Program-made: the position numbers and the translations under genes
Assembly: GCF_022968135.1 (NCBI RefSeq)
Contig: NZ_JALJRA010000013.1
Location: 85,420-149,419 of the forward strand
Direction of reading: 5' to 3'
DNA from: Pseudorhizobium tarimense
GTDB taxonomy: Bacteria; Pseudomonadota; Alphaproteobacteria; Rhizobiales; Rhizobiaceae
DNA length: 64,000 bases
Part shown: positions 36,608-46,572 of the stretch, one piece after another
How positions within the stretch are numbered: position 1 is the stretch's first letter
Layout: each line of letters opens with the position of its first letter
The notes under the pieces: model-generated
Databases searched by the model: none
Seen by the model: the letters and a program-made list of their open reading frames with translations, nothing else
Told to the model about the DNA's origin: nothing

Positions 36608-37787
36608 TGTCGAACCAGTTGGCGATAAAGGTGCCGTAGATATCCGTCAGGGTCTCCAGATCGGCCACCGAAACACGTTCGTCCACCATGTGCATTGTCT
36701 GTCCGACGAGGCCGAACTCCACCACCGGACAATAGTCCTTAATGAAGCGGGCGTCTGACGTGCCGCCGGTCGTGGAGAGCGCAGGCGCCCGGCCCGTCAC
36801 CTTCTCCACGGCTCCGGACAGGGAGGCAATCAGCCCGTTGTTGCGCGTCAGGAAAACGTGACTTGGCCGTTCGTTCCAGACGATGTCGTAGCGCACCGGC
36901 TCGCGCCCCGGGCGAAGCTCGCTATCGGCCGCGGCGTGATCGAGGCGCCGGATGATTTCCGCCTGCAGGCTTTCTGCCGTCCAGCTGTCGTTGAAGCGGA
37001 TGTTGAAGGCAGCAGTCGCCTTGGCCGGAATGACGTTGACCGCCGGATTGCCGGTATCGATCGTCGTTACTTCGAGGTTCGATGGCTGGAAATCCTCCGT
37101 CCCGTGATCAAAGGGCTTATCCATCAACGCCCGCGTCAGCTGCAGCAGACCGCGCAGCGGGTTGTCGGCGAGGTGCGGATAGGCTGCGTGACCCTGGACT
37201 CCATGCACGGTGATCCGTCCAGACAGCGAACCCCGGCGACCGATCTTGATCATGTCGCCTAAGGCGTCCGGATTGGTCGGTTCTCCGACGAGGCATGCGT
37301 CCCAGGTTTCGCCCTTCTCGGCAGCCCAGGAGAGCAGCTTCTGTGTGCCGTTGATCGCCGGGCCTTCCTCGTCTCCCGTGATCAGGAAGGAAATTGACCC
37401 GTCAGGCGCGCCGACCTTCTCAATATGTCGTGCGACCGCAGCAACGAAGCAGGCGATGCCGCCCTTCATGTCGACGGCGCCACGCCCGAACAGCATCCCG
37501 TCTGCGATCTCGGCCGCGAAGGGCGGGTGCGACCAGTCGGCATCATTGCCAGGCGGTACCACGTCCGTATGGCCGGCGAACATCAGGTAAGGGCCGGTGC
37601 TACCGATCCGGGCGTAAAGGTTCTCCACGTCCGGCGTTCCGTCTGCCTTGGCCACCATGCGCTCGACCTTGAAGCCGAGCGGGGCCAGCATGGACTCCAG
37701 CGCCGACAAGGCGCCACCCTCGGCCGGGGTGACCGAGGGGCAGCGGATGAGGGCCTGAAGGTTCTCGACCGGGTTGGTGGCAAGCAT
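36591..37787 (-). CDS. dapE: Succinyl-diaminopimelate desuccinylase
   Basis: 398 residues of the M20 metallopeptidase family. Metal-binding and catalytic motifs are present: [23 protein letters not shown] and [12 protein letters not shown]. It releases succinate from N-succinyl-LL-diaminopimelate in the succinylase route to meso-DAP and lysine. It follows dapD by 9 bases on the same strand, giving the operon dapD-dapE-membrane protein. Confidence 0.95.
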   Translation of the reverse strand: MLATNPVENLQALIRCPSVTPAEGGALSALESMLAPLGFKVERMVAKADGTPDVENLYARIGSTGPYLMFAGHTDVVPPGNDADWSHPPFAAEIADGMLFGRGAVDMKGGIACFVAAVARHIEKVGAPDGSISFLITGDEEGPAINGTQKLLSWAAEKGETWDACLVGEPTNPDALGDMIKIGRRGSLSGRITVHGVQGHAAYPHLADNPLRGLLQLTRALMDKPFDHGTEDFQPSNLEVTTIDTGNPAVNVIPAKATAAFNIRFNDSWTAESLQAEIIRRLDHAAADSELRPGREPVRYDIVWNERPSHVFLTRNNGLIASLSGAVEKVTGRAPALSTTGGTSDARFIKDYCPVVEFGLVGQTMHMVDERVSVADLETLTDIYGTFIANWFDNARAA

Positions 37788-37796
37788 GGCTGTCGA

Positions 37797-38651
37797 TCAG
37801 TCCCGCAGAAGTTCGTTGATGCCGGTCTTTGAGCGGGTCTTCTCGTCGACGCGCTTGACGATCACGGCGCAATAAAGGCTTGGACCCGGCTCGCCATTCG
37901 GAAACGGCTTGCCCGGCAGAGTGCCGGCAACGACGACCGAATAGGGCGGAACCTCACCGTAGGTGATCTCGCCGGTCGCGCGGTCGACAATCTTGGTCGA
38001 CTTGCCGATGAAGACGCCCATGCCGAGCACCGAGCCCTCACGAACGATGCAGCCCTCGACGACTTCCGAACGGGCGCCGATGAAGCAGTTGTCCTCGATG
38101 ATGGTCGGACCCGCCTGCAGCGGCTCCAGCACGCCGCCAATGCCGACCCCTCCCGACAGGTGCACATTGGCGCCGATCTGGGCGCAGGAGCCAACGGTGG
38201 CCCAGGTGTCGACCATGGTGTTTTCGCCGACATAGGCGCCGAGGTTGACGAAGGAGGGCATCAGAACCACGCCCTTGGAGACATATGCGGAGCGACGCAC
38301 GACGGCGTTCGGAACGGCACGGAAACCGGCGGCGCGGAACTGGTTCTCGCCCCAGCCTTCGAACTTGGACGGCACCTTGTCCCACCAGGTGGAAGCACCT
38401 GGGCCGCCCTTGACGACTTCCATGTCGTTGAGGCGGAAGGACAGAAGAACAGCCTTTTTCAGCCACTGGTTTACGGTCCAGCTGCCGTCCGATTGGCGCT
38501 CGGCAACGCGGGCCTTGCCGCTGTCGAGAAGGTCGAGAGCCGCATCGACGGCGTCACGGATTTCTCCCTTCGTGGAAACCGAAACGCCGTCCCGCTGTTC
38601 GAAGGCGGACTCGATGGTGGTCTCAAGGGAGGCGAGATCCGAACTGCTCAT
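37797..38651 (-). CDS. dapD: Tetrahydrodipicolinate N-succinyltransferase
   Basis: 284 residues. An N-terminal helical domain precedes a left-handed beta-helix of hexapeptide repeats (about 105-240), seen as regularly spaced small/hydrophobic residues ([19 protein letters not shown]). It uses succinyl-CoA and is the first enzyme of the succinylase branch. First gene of its operon; divergent from the LOG-family gene, with a 139-base shared upstream region. Confidence 0.95.
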   Translation of the reverse strand: MSSSDLASLETTIESAFEQRDGVSVSTKGEIRDAVDAALDLLDSGKARVAERQSDGSWTVNQWLKKAVLLSFRLNDMEVVKGGPGASTWWDKVPSKFEGWGENQFRAAGFRAVPNAVVRRSAYVSKGVVLMPSFVNLGAYVGENTMVDTWATVGSCAQIGANVHLSGGVGIGGVLEPLQAGPTIIEDNCFIGARSEVVEGCIVREGSVLGMGVFIGKSTKIVDRATGEITYGEVPPYSVVVAGTLPGKPFPNGEPGPSLYCAVIVKRVDEKTRSKTGINELLRD

Positions 38652-38790
38652 TGCAACTCCTTAACGTCATGTCGGTAGGAATGGAGTGGGATGGCCTGGC
38701 GGCTGGCCAAATGGTGCTAATTGCTCTAAGCGACCGCCACCCCACCGTCAATGTGAATTGGCGCACTGCGCCGGAGATGGAAGGCAGGTA

Positions 38791-39651
38791 ATGGCCAAGG
38801 TGAAGAATGACGGCCCGCGACGCAAGGATGGTGTCTGGGACCCGTTGAAGGACAGTTCGACAGACAGGCGCAGCGCTGAGGGGGTGCCCAAGACCCCGCA
38901 GTCGATGTCGCCGTCCTACCGCCTTGCCTATGCCGACGACGACTTCCTTTGCCGCGAAGAACTGCGGCCCGTTCGCCTTCAATTGGAACTGCTGAAGGCG
39001 GAGATGATCCTCGCAGAGCAGGGCATCAAGTCCACGGTCGTTCTGTTTGGCGGCGCCCGTATTCCGGCGCCGGGGCAGGCGGCCTGGGCCGCGCGCAACG
39101 AGACGCAGCGCAAGAACCTGGAGGAAGCCTCGGTCTATTACGAGGAGGCGCGCAAATTCGCCAGTCTATGCGCCCGCCACGGGGAGCAGTACGATCATCA
39201 GGAATACGTCGTGGTGACGGGCGGTGGACCGGGCGTCATGGAGGCGGGCAACCGCGGCGCAGCCGAAGCGGGCGCGCCGACCGTTGGCTTCAACGTCGTC
39301 CTGCCTCACGAGCAGGCGCCCAATCGTTACGTTACGCCCGAACTCAGCCTCAACTTCCACTACTTCGCGATCCGCAAGATGCATCTGATGATGCGCGCCA
39401 AGGCGATTGCGATCTTCCCAGGCGGGTTTGGCACCTTGGATGAGATGTTCGAAGGGCTGACGCTGATCCAGACCGGTCGCATGGAGAGAATACCCTTCAT
39501 CCTCTTCGGCAAGGAATTCTGGCACAGGATCATAAACTGGCAGGCGCTGGCGGATTTCGGAACGATTGCTCCGGAAGACATCGAGCTCATCAACTTCGTC
39601 GATACGGCCGACGAGGCATGGAAGATCATCGGCGACTTCTACGAACATTAA
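38791..39651 (+). CDS. LOG-family (TIGR00730) nucleotide phosphoribohydrolase-like protein
   Basis: 286 residues. The Rossmann-type domain carries GGGPGVMEAGNRGA and the signature FPGGFGTLDEMFE (PGGxGTxxE), the catalytic motif of cytokinin-activating LOG enzymes and bacterial relatives such as PpnN. Older annotation as lysine decarboxylase is misleading. About 80 extra residues precede the domain. Whether it makes cytokinin-like bases or only degrades nucleotides cannot be told. ATG 38791 with AAGGCAGG; the longer frame upstream lies in the dapD promoter region. Confidence 0.85.
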   Translation: MAKVKNDGPRRKDGVWDPLKDSSTDRRSAEGVPKTPQSMSPSYRLAYADDDFLCREELRPVRLQLELLKAEMILAEQGIKSTVVLFGGARIPAPGQAAWAARNETQRKNLEEASVYYEEARKFASLCARHGEQYDHQEYVVVTGGGPGVMEAGNRGAAEAGAPTVGFNVVLPHEQAPNRYVTPELSLNFHYFAIRKMHLMMRAKAIAIFPGGFGTLDEMFEGLTLIQTGRMERIPFILFGKEFWHRIINWQALADFGTIAPEDIELINFVDTADEAWKIIGDFYEH

Positions 39652-39659
39652 AGCGCGAA

Positions 39660-39692
39660 AAGCCCGCCCCGAGGCGGCGGGGCGGGCTTCGC
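39660..39692. terminator. Hairpin terminator between LOG and EF-hand genes
   Basis: Perfect 11-bp GC-rich stem AAGCCCGCCCC / GGGGCGGGCTT with an 8-base loop, between convergent genes. Few T follow, but the stem is very strong and may serve both strands. Confidence 0.6.
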
Positions 39693-39715
39693 ACACATGC
39701 CGTTACTCGGGGCGA

Positions 39716-40342
39716 CTAGAAGGGGCGATCCGGCATGTCGTCGATGCTGATCACGCCGTCGCCGTTGCGATCCATCCGTTCGAACATCTTATCGACGGCG
39801 GCAGTGACCTCGGCCTTGCTGAACTGGCCGTTCTCATCCGTATCGGCCTGGCGAACCAGGTGGAAGCCGCCCATCTGGGCGCCCATCCGGCCGTGATGCA
39901 TGCCCCAGCGCCCGCCATCGTGCCGGCGCTCTCCGCGATCTCCGCGCGGACCGGGACGTTCCTCTGAACCCCCGTCTTCATCGTTCTGCGCCATTTCCTT
40001 CTGACGCTCTTCGCGACGCTCGGCGCGCTCCTTGCGGAAGTCTTCCATCTTGCTTTCACGATAGGCGCGCAGCTCGCCCGGGATCAGAGTGCCGTCCTTG
40101 TCGGCGTCAACCTCGGCGAAAAGGGCTTCCTGTCGTGCCGAGACTTCTTCCTTGGTGATCTTGGCGTCCTTGTTGGCGTCCGCCGTCTTCAGAAGACGCA
40201 CGAACGTCAGTTCCTGCATAGCACTGCCTCTGCCGCCGTGACGGCCAGGGCCATCGCGGCCGGGGGTGGCGAAGCTTGGTGCAGCCGTGCCGGCGACCAG
40301 GGCAGCGGCGAGTGACGCCAGGATAAGCTTGCGGGTCTTCAT
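39716..40342 (-). CDS. Exported EF-hand calcium-binding protein
   Basis: 208 residues with a signal peptide (about 1-25, APSFA). Four EF-hand loops are visible: D55-E66, D79-E90, D167-E178 and D191-D202, arranged as two pairs around a charged, Arg/Glu/Gly-rich linker (about 100-150). The first loop has Ala at a usual Gly position and the last ends in Asp, so calcium affinity may vary. It is probably a periplasmic calcium buffer or sensor. No neighbour suggests a partner. Confidence 0.85.
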   Translation of the reverse strand: MKTRKLILASLAAALVAGTAAPSFATPGRDGPGRHGGRGSAMQELTFVRLLKTADANKDAKITKEEVSARQEALFAEVDADKDGTLIPGELRAYRESKMEDFRKERAERREERQKEMAQNDEDGGSEERPGPRGDRGERRHDGGRWGMHHGRMGAQMGGFHLVRQADTDENGQFSKAEVTAAVDKMFERMDRNGDGVISIDDMPDRPF

Positions 40343-40442
40343 GAAGAGGCTCCTTCCTCGGTTGCTCTTCGCTTCAAGCTATGGCGGCCCCTGAGGAAGA
40401 ACCACTTAAACATCCGTAATGTGGATGAACTTTCGGTAAGGT

Positions 40443-41153
40443 TCAGCGCCATGTCAGGCCGGCAAGAAAGCCGGCGAGGTCGTCGGTGACGTAGTCGATA
40501 TGATCGTCTTCCTCCGAAAAGACCTCCCACCGCTCCATGAGCACGTCGTCTAGGTTTCGCGGCACCAGCAGCACGGTACGCATCCCGAGCGCTTTCGGCA
40601 CCTTGAGGTTGCGCGGCAGGTCCTCGAACATGGCTGCCTGCCGCGTCTCCACCCTATGAAGCGCCGCGAACTTGTCGTAGGTCGCACCCGCTGGCTTGGG
40701 CACGTAATCGGCCGCGACGATGTCGAAGATGTCGTCAAAGTGGTCGAGGATGCCGAGCGCGCGGGCGGCGGCTTGCGCATGCGGCACGCTCCCATTGGTA
40801 AAGATGAACTTGCGGCCCGGGAGCGCCTTGATCGCTTCGCCCAGTTCAGGATGCGGCAGGAGCGCCGAATAGTCGATCGCATGCGCACGCTCAAGGAAGT
40901 CGTCGGGATTGATGCCGTGGTTCAGCATCAGGCCCTGCAGCGTCGTTCCGTGCTCGTGATAGTAGCGCTTCTGCAGCGCCCGGGCCTCGTCCGGCTCAAG
41001 CTGCAGAAGCTCCGCCACGAAGGCGCTCATGTTCTTGTCGATCTGGGCGAACAGGTTGACGTGATGCGGGTAGAGCGTGTTGTCGAGGTCGAAGACCCAC
41101 TCCGTCACATGGGAGAAATCGGCGGGCTCGGGAGAGGTCCTGGGCTTGGTCAT
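40443..41153 (-). CDS. HAD-family pyrimidine 5'-nucleotidase-like hydrolase
   Basis: 236 residues. HAD motif I is F21-DLDNTLY (catalytic D22 and D24), motif II is FTNGS, and a Lys and Asp pair follow near residues 150-190 (KPAG, FEDLPRN). This is the SDT1/PhoX-like subfamily that removes phosphate from UMP, CMP or similar. Divergent from the EamA transporter gene. Substrate inferred. Confidence 0.88.
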   Translation of the reverse strand: MTKPRTSPEPADFSHVTEWVFDLDNTLYPHHVNLFAQIDKNMSAFVAELLQLEPDEARALQKRYYHEHGTTLQGLMLNHGINPDDFLERAHAIDYSALLPHPELGEAIKALPGRKFIFTNGSVPHAQAAARALGILDHFDDIFDIVAADYVPKPAGATYDKFAALHRVETRQAAMFEDLPRNLKVPKALGMRTVLLVPRNLDDVLMERWEVFSEEDDHIDYVTDDLAGFLAGLTWR

Positions 41154-41254
41154 GCCGCCTTATGCACCCTGACGCTGCAAAAGAAAACGCTCAGGTCCAA
41201 ACTCTGGCCAAACGGACCTTGGCGGAATCTCCGGCCGATGCTATCGGCGAGAGA

Positions 41255-42169
41255 ATGGAACTCTGGATCCCCATTACCATCGCCTCCGCCTTCCTGCAGA
41301 ACATGCGATCGGCCCTGCAGAAGCACCTGCGTGCGCGCCTGAACACAACGGGCGCCACGTTCGTGCGCTTCGGCTACGGCGTTCCGTTCGCCCTCTTTTA
41401 CATGGCGGTTCTCGATTATGGCCTCGGACGCGCCATGCCAGTGCCCAATCTTGCCTTTTGGATCTGGGCGGTGGTCGGCGGCGGGGCCCAGATTGGGGCG
41501 ACCTTCCTGCTGGTCTACATCTTCGCCTTCCGCAACTTCGCCGTCGGAACCGCTTATTCGCGTACGGAGCCTGCCCAGGCAGCGCTTGTGGCGCTCGTGC
41601 TGGTTGGTGAAACGGTGACGGTGGGTACGATCATCGCCATCGCGATCTCCGTCGTCGGTGTGATACTCATCTCGGTGGCAAGAACAGAGCTGACGGTGAA
41701 ATCGCTGGTTACCTCTGTCGGCAGCCGTACGGCGGTCTTCGGTTTGCTCTCCGGCTTCCTCTTCGGCATCTCGGGTGTCTCCTACCGCTATGCCTCCTTA
41801 TCGCTCGCTCCAAGTCTCCCGGCAGCCGATCCGGTTGTGCAGGCGGGCTACACCCTCCTGATTGTCATCATCATGCAGGCGGTGGCGATGCTGTTCTGGA
41901 TCTGGTGGAAGGATCGCGCGCAGTTGTCGCGGATCGGTCAAGCCTGGCGCCCGGCGCTCCTGGTTGGCTTTGTCGGCGCAACCGCGTCCTTCGGCTGGTT
42001 CACCGCCATGACCCTGCAGCCGGCGGCCGTGATCAAGGCGCTGGCGCAGATCGAGATGCTGTTCACCTTCGGATCGTCGGTTCTGGTCTTCAAGGAGCAT
42101 GTCAACCGGCTTGAGATAGTCGGCTGCCTGCTGATCGTGCTGGGGATCCTTGCGCTCATCCTGATCTAG
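41255..42169 (+). CDS. EamA/DMT-superfamily transporter
   Basis: 304 residues with about ten membrane segments in two EamA halves. The second half ends with QIEMLFTFGSSVLVFKEHV, a typical EamA block. It would move a small metabolite across the inner membrane; the substrate is unknown. ATG 41255 is chosen over 41162 because the extra 31 residues are polar and unlike the family. It ends 5 bases from argB on the other strand. Confidence 0.85.
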   Translation: MELWIPITIASAFLQNMRSALQKHLRARLNTTGATFVRFGYGVPFALFYMAVLDYGLGRAMPVPNLAFWIWAVVGGGAQIGATFLLVYIFAFRNFAVGTAYSRTEPAQAALVALVLVGETVTVGTIIAIAISVVGVILISVARTELTVKSLVTSVGSRTAVFGLLSGFLFGISGVSYRYASLSLAPSLPAADPVVQAGYTLLIVIIMQAVAMLFWIWWKDRAQLSRIGQAWRPALLVGFVGATASFGWFTAMTLQPAAVIKALAQIEMLFTFGSSVLVFKEHVNRLEIVGCLLIVLGILALILI

Positions 42170-42174
42170 CGAGA

Positions 42175-43062
42175 TCAGGGAACGATCAGCGTTCCGGCAC
42201 CGTGCTCGGTGAAGATTTCGAGCAGCACGGAATGCGCCGTCTTGCCGTTGAGGATGACGACACCCTGGACGCCGGCCTTGATCGCGTCGATGCAGGTCTC
42301 GACCTTCGGGATCATGCCGCCGGAAATCGTGCCGTCCTTGATCAGCGCGTGGGCTTCCGCCACCGAAAGCTCCTTGATCAACTGCTTGTTCTTGTCGAGG
42401 ACGCCGGGAACGTCCGTGAGGAACAGCAGGCGCGTCGCACGCAATGCGCCGGCGATTGCGCCGGCAAAGGTATCGGCGTTGATGTTGTAGGTCGCACCGT
42501 CGCGGCCCGGGGCAACCGGGGCAATGACCGGGATCATCTCAGACTTGGCGAGCAGGTCCAGAAGCGTTCGGTCGACCTCGACCACCTCACCAACGAAGCC
42601 GAGGTCAAGAACCCGCTCGATGTTGGAATCCGGGTCGATAATGGTCTTCTTCGCCTTTTCGGCGAAGACCATGTTGCCGTCCTTGCCACAAAGGCCGATC
42701 GCCCATTCGCCGGTCTGATTGATGAGCGCGACGATCTCCTTGTTGATGGAGCCTGCAAGCACCATCTCGACGATCTCGACCGTCTTTGCGTCGGTGACGC
42801 GCAGACCGCCCTCGAACTTCGACTCGATCCCCATCTTGGAGAGCATCGCCCCGATCTGCGGCCCGCCGCCGTGAACGACGATCGGGTTGACGCCGGACTG
42901 CTTCAGGAGCGCAATATCGGCAGCGAAGGCCTTGCCAAGCGCATTGTCGCCCATGGCGTGACCGCCATATTTCACAACGATGGTCTTGTTCTCGTAGCGC
43001 TGCATGTAGGGCAGCGCCTGGGCCAGAAGTTGTGCCTGAAGTTCGCTGTCCGATGCGGTCAT
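42175..43062 (-). CDS. argB: Acetylglutamate kinase
   Basis: 295-residue amino acid kinase, second step of arginine synthesis. Motifs: [11 protein letters not shown] (ATP site), [10 protein letters not shown] (substrate loop) and [14 protein letters not shown]. Rhizobial ArgB is inhibited by arginine, relieved by PII; the N-terminal helix needed for that is present (about 1-25). GlnD, which controls PII, is encoded in this window. ATG 43062 was chosen by the conserved start; an upstream frame is longer by 14 residues. Confidence 0.95.
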   Translation of the reverse strand: MTASDSELQAQLLAQALPYMQRYENKTIVVKYGGHAMGDNALGKAFAADIALLKQSGVNPIVVHGGGPQIGAMLSKMGIESKFEGGLRVTDAKTVEIVEMVLAGSINKEIVALINQTGEWAIGLCGKDGNMVFAEKAKKTIIDPDSNIERVLDLGFVGEVVEVDRTLLDLLAKSEMIPVIAPVAPGRDGATYNINADTFAGAIAGALRATRLLFLTDVPGVLDKNKQLIKELSVAEAHALIKDGTISGGMIPKVETCIDAIKAGVQGVVILNGKTAHSVLLEIFTEHGAGTLIVP

Positions 43063-43143
43063 GGAGGGTCCTCGTCGATCTGGGTGCGGCGCCTTGTAGC
43101 GCAAGTTCTTGCGAGAAGGAACAAGCTCGCTGGAAGTTCCGCC

Positions 43144-43803
43144 TCAGGCAGGATAGCCGACGGTTTCGATGATCTCCCGCCGCAACTCGTCCAGACCCTT
43201 GCCCTTCTCGGAAGACGTCGCGACGATCTCCGGATAGGCTGCTGGCCGCTTACGGATCTTCTCCTGCGATTCCGCAATAAGCCGCGGCACGCGAGCCTCC
43301 TTGATCTTGTCGGTCTTCGTCAGCACGATCTGATAGGAGACCGCGGCCTTGTCCAGAAGGTCCAGCACCTCCTCGTCGTTCTTCTTGATGCCGTGGCGGC
43401 TGTCGATCAGCACGTAAACGCGCTTCAGCGTTGCGCGGCCGCGCAGATAGTCGAAAACGAGCTTGGTCCAGGCGTCCACCTGGTCCTTCGGCGCCTGTGC
43501 ATAGCCGTAGCCGGGCATGTCGACCAGCGCCATCGGCGGCAGGTCGTCACCTTCCCCCGAATAACCGCCGGGGACGAAATAGTTGAGCTCCTGCGTACGC
43601 CCCGGCGTATTGGATGTGCGTGCCAGCCCCTTGTGCCCGACCAGCGCATTGATCAACGACGACTTGCCAACGTTCGAACGTCCCGCGAAAGCAACCTCAA
43701 GCGGACCCTCCGGTGGGAGGAACTTCAGCGACGGCACGCCGCGGATGAAGATCCAGGGGCGGCCGAAGAGCGGCTTGTCGTCCGGGGTCGTGGTGGCGTG
43801 CAT
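43144..43803 (-). CDS. engB: Ribosome biogenesis GTP-binding protein EngB/YsxC
   Basis: 219-residue GTPase needed for 50S assembly. G1 is GRSNVGKSS, the G2 region [15 protein letters not shown]3 DMPGYGYA and G4 TKTDKIK. A GTG six bases upstream (43809), nearer to an AGGA site, is an alternative start. It follows yidC on the same strand, as in many alphaproteobacteria, but a terminator separates them; argB lies 81 bases downstream. Confidence 0.94.
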   Translation of the reverse strand: MHATTTPDDKPLFGRPWIFIRGVPSLKFLPPEGPLEVAFAGRSNVGKSSLINALVGHKGLARTSNTPGRTQELNYFVPGGYSGEGDDLPPMALVDMPGYGYAQAPKDQVDAWTKLVFDYLRGRATLKRVYVLIDSRHGIKKNDEEVLDLLDKAAVSYQIVLTKTDKIKEARVPRLIAESQEKIRKRPAAYPEIVATSSEKGKGLDELRREIIETVGYPA

Positions 43804-43892
43804 CGTCACATCGTCCTGTCTTTGTCGAGGGGCAGGGCATCCGGCTTTTGCATCCGCTTGTCAAGCAAAGGCGTCAGACAGCGCATCCCTCA

Positions 43893-43922
43893 AAGAAAAG
43901 CCCCGGACGAGGCCGGGGCTTT
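43893..43922 (-). terminator. Rho-independent terminator after yidC
   Basis: On the minus strand the perfect 10-bp stem AAAGCCCCGG / CCGGGGCTTT with a 6-base loop is followed by TCTTTG. Placed 8 bases past the yidC stop, it ends the rpmH-rnpA-yidC transcript before engB. Confidence 0.75.
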
Positions 43923-43930
43923 GAGGATCG

Positions 43931-45724
43931 CTATTTGTTGGGCGCCGGTTTTCGTCGGAACACGCTCTTGATGTTGTCGAAGAGCTCGATCTTGGCCCCA
44001 TGCCGCTTCATGATCAGCGCCTGCTGGGTGATCGAGAGCGTATTGTTCCAAGCCCAGTAGATCACCAGCCCGGCCGGGAAGGTCGCCAGCATGAAGGTAA
44101 AGATGAGCGGCATCCAGTTGAAGATCATTGCCTGGGTTGGATCCGGCGGCGTAGGGTTCATGCGCATCTGAAGCCACATCGTGACACCCATGATCAACGG
44201 CCAGACGCCGATCATCAGGAAGTGTGGAACGTCGTAGGGCAGGAGACCAAACAGGTTGAAGAGCGACGTCGGGTCCGGCGCCGAAAGGTCCTGGATCCAG
44301 CCGAAGAACGGTGCGTGGCGCATCTCGATGGTCACATAGATCACCTTGTAGAGCGCGAAGAAGACCGGGATCTGCAGCAGGATCGGCCAGCAACCCGCGA
44401 TCGGGTTGATCTTCTCCTCCTTGTAAAGCTGCATCATGGCCTGCTGCATGGCCATGCGGTCATCGCCATGCTTTGCCTTCAGCTCTTCCATCTTCGGCTG
44501 GACCCGCTTCATGTTGGCCATCGAAGCATACTGCTTGCTGGCCAGCGGGAAGAAGATGGCCTTCACGACGATCGTCGTCAGCAGGATGGCAACGCCGAAA
44601 TTGCCGAAGTAGCGGAAGAAGAAGTCCATCAGGTGGAACATCGGCTTGGTGATGAAGTAGAACCAGCCCCAGTCGATCAGAAGCTCGAAGCGCGGGATCG
44701 AGTACTGCTCTTCGTACTGATCGACCAGCGGCACTTCCTTTGCACCGGCGAAAACGAGGTTGGTGACTTCCGCCGTCTGGCCGGGTTCTACCGTCAGCGC
44801 TTCGCTCCGGTAATCCGCCTGATAGCGGGGCTGCCCATCGGTGAAATGCGAGAAGCGCGATACATAGGAAAGTGCCTGCGGCGGAACGATCGTTGCCGCC
44901 CAGTACTTGTCGGTGATGCCGAGCCAGCCCCCGGTCGCCGTATCGTTGGCAACGGCTTCTTCCTCGATGTTGCCGTAGCTCTCCTCAATCAGACCGCGCT
45001 CGCCGAGCACGCCGATGAAGCCTTCGTGGATAACGTAGACGGAGGGCGTTGCAGGCTTGTTGTAGCGCGTGACGCGACCGTATGGGGCGAGCGTCAGGGC
45101 TTCGCCTGTTGCATTCTCAATGCTGTCCTTCACGGTCAGCATGTAATGCTCGTCAACGGCGATTGTACGCGTGAAGACGACGCCCTTCTCGTTCGTGTAG
45201 CTCAGCACGACCGGGGTATCGACCGTCAGCTTGTCGCCGCTCTCAAGCGTCCACTGCGTCGCAGGCCCCGGCACCGAGCCGGAGGTCTCGCTCTGTACGA
45301 AGCCGAGTTCGGTGAAGTACCCGCCTGAAGTATTGGCAGGCGAGAAGAGGGTGATGATCGGGCTCTCTTCGTCCACGGTCTCGTGGTACTCGCGCAGCTT
45401 CAGGTCGTCGAAACGTGCGCCAACGAGGTTGATCGAGCCGGAAAGCGCAGGCGTTTCGATGGCAACACGCGGACTTGCCGCCACGGCCTGCTCGCGGTTC
45501 TGCGTCGCTTCCGCCTGGCTTGCGCCGGGAAGCATGCCGCTGATCGTCGAGCCGGGGCTTTCAGGGGCAACGGGCCTCGGTGCCTCGCCTTCCAGCGCCT
45601 GCTGGGCCTCGATGGCGCGCTGCTGCGCCTCCATCCGGGGGTTCATATAGAAGAACTGCCAGGCAAGGACGATCACAACCGAGAGGGCGATCGCAATGAA
45701 GTAATTGCGGTTTTTTTCCATCAT
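43931..45724 (-). CDS. yidC: Membrane protein insertase YidC
   Basis: 597 residues, normal for Gram-negative YidC. N-terminal TM (about 8-24), a large periplasmic domain (about 60-340) and five C-terminal helices (from about 360), with the conserved cytoplasmic loop [14 protein letters not shown] and the segment [19 protein letters not shown]. It inserts inner-membrane proteins with or without SecYEG. Start ATG overlaps the rnpA stop by four bases. Confidence 0.96.
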   Translation of the reverse strand: MMEKNRNYFIAIALSVVIVLAWQFFYMNPRMEAQQRAIEAQQALEGEAPRPVAPESPGSTISGMLPGASQAEATQNREQAVAASPRVAIETPALSGSINLVGARFDDLKLREYHETVDEESPIITLFSPANTSGGYFTELGFVQSETSGSVPGPATQWTLESGDKLTVDTPVVLSYTNEKGVVFTRTIAVDEHYMLTVKDSIENATGEALTLAPYGRVTRYNKPATPSVYVIHEGFIGVLGERGLIEESYGNIEEEAVANDTATGGWLGITDKYWAATIVPPQALSYVSRFSHFTDGQPRYQADYRSEALTVEPGQTAEVTNLVFAGAKEVPLVDQYEEQYSIPRFELLIDWGWFYFITKPMFHLMDFFFRYFGNFGVAILLTTIVVKAIFFPLASKQYASMANMKRVQPKMEELKAKHGDDRMAMQQAMMQLYKEEKINPIAGCWPILLQIPVFFALYKVIYVTIEMRHAPFFGWIQDLSAPDPTSLFNLFGLLPYDVPHFLMIGVWPLIMGVTMWLQMRMNPTPPDPTQAMIFNWMPLIFTFMLATFPAGLVIYWAWNNTLSITQQALIMKRHGAKIELFDNIKSVFRRKPAPNK

Positions 45725-46113
45725 GCTTTCCTGGAACGGGTCTCCTCGGACCGCTTCTGTTTAGGCCGTGTCTCGATGCGATCGACAAGCTGTGCGGTCA
45801 GTTCCGCGAAGGGTACCGTCAGGACCTCCCGTCGCGCGACAATGACATAGTCGTGTCCCGGCTTCATTGCAAACGCGGCAGAATGTCTGACCGCTTCTTT
45901 CAGGCGGCGCCGCATCCGGTTTCGCTCGACGGCGTTACCTTGCTTCTTCGTCACCGTGAACCCGACGCGGGCCGGGGTCTCCGGCTCACCGCGATCAAGC
46001 ACCTCGACAAGGAAGTTGCGGCCCCGGCGCGCCTCTCCGGCGCGCACGGCAAGAAACTGCGGCCGGCTTTTCAGCCGCCCGACAGCGAATTCTTCTTTTC
46101 GGTCAGTGGACAT
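45721..46113 (-). CDS. rnpA: Ribonuclease P protein component
   Basis: 130-residue basic protein that supports RNase P RNA in tRNA 5' processing. The RNR-type motif is [18 protein letters not shown], with the [15 protein letters not shown] lead strand. It lies between rpmH (26 bases upstream) and yidC (4-base overlap), the classical order. Unusual only in a short basic C-terminal tail ([14 protein letters not shown]). Confidence 0.94.
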   Translation of the reverse strand: MSTDRKEEFAVGRLKSRPQFLAVRAGEARRGRNFLVEVLDRGEPETPARVGFTVTKKQGNAVERNRMRRRLKEAVRHSAAFAMKPGHDYVIVARREVLTVPFAELTAQLVDRIETRPKQKRSEETRSRKA

Positions 46114-46139
46114 CGCCCGACTGACGGGCGCTCCCGGCC

Positions 46140-46277
46140 TTAGGCCGAGAGACGCTTCCGGCCGCGCGCGCGACGAGCTGCAAGAACCTTGCGCCCACCG
46201 GCAGTCGCCATACGGGCACGGAAGCCATGACGGCGCTTGCGGACAAGCTTAGACGGTTGGAACGTACGCTTTGACAT
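46140..46277 (-). CDS. rpmH: 50S ribosomal protein L34
   Basis: 45-residue basic ribosomal protein read directly from the sequence: [20 protein letters not shown], then ARMATAGG and ending RGRKRLSA. The usual form starts MKRTYQPS; here a Ser codon follows the Met and Tyr is replaced by Phe. Both are conservative. First gene of the rpmH-rnpA-yidC operon, with a clear sigma-70 promoter about 120 bases upstream. Confidence 0.93.
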   Translation of the reverse strand: MSKRTFQPSKLVRKRRHGFRARMATAGGRKVLAARRARGRKRLSA

Positions 46278-46393
46278 TTATTTTGATACCGCGGTGTGCG
46301 GCCCTTCTTGAGATGCCCTTAAGGCAACAGCGTTTCGGAGACGTCCGGCCATGGCCGCGCACTCGCGCAAGCCGTAAGGCTGAACGTGCGCGG

Positions 46394-46423
46394 CTTATAA
46401 GAGGACTCTGCCAAGCAAGTCAA
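46394..46423 (-). promoter_or_regulatory. Sigma-70 promoter of rpmH-rnpA-yidC
   Basis: On the minus strand TTGACT (46423-46418), an 18-base spacer and TATAAG (46399-46394). Near consensus at both boxes, which is unusual in this GC-rich genome and fits a highly expressed ribosomal protein gene. Confidence 0.7.
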
Positions 46424-46539
46424 TTCCTCGACCCTTCGTATCGGAAATATGACTGTGCCGGTTAACCAATCACTGCGCCAATCTCATCCGCGAGTACACC
46501 GCTAAAATGAGGGATAATAGTTCATAGTTTCGACCATAA

Positions 46540-46572
46540 ACGCGAATTTGAAGTCGAATCTGCCATTCGCGT
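46540..46572. repeat. Inverted repeat ACGCGAAT / ATTCGCGT
   Basis: Perfect 8-bp arms separated by 17 bases, about 160 bases before the chemoreceptor start. No T-run follows. It could be an operator or a stable leader hairpin. Confidence 0.45.

Noticed and set aside
42202..43971. 589-codon open frame on the plus strand
   Set aside because: Antisense to argB and engB; the translation is His/Arg/Asp-rich without domains.
44000..45328. 442-codon open frame on the plus strand
   Set aside because: Antisense to yidC, low-complexity basic translation with no ribosome site.
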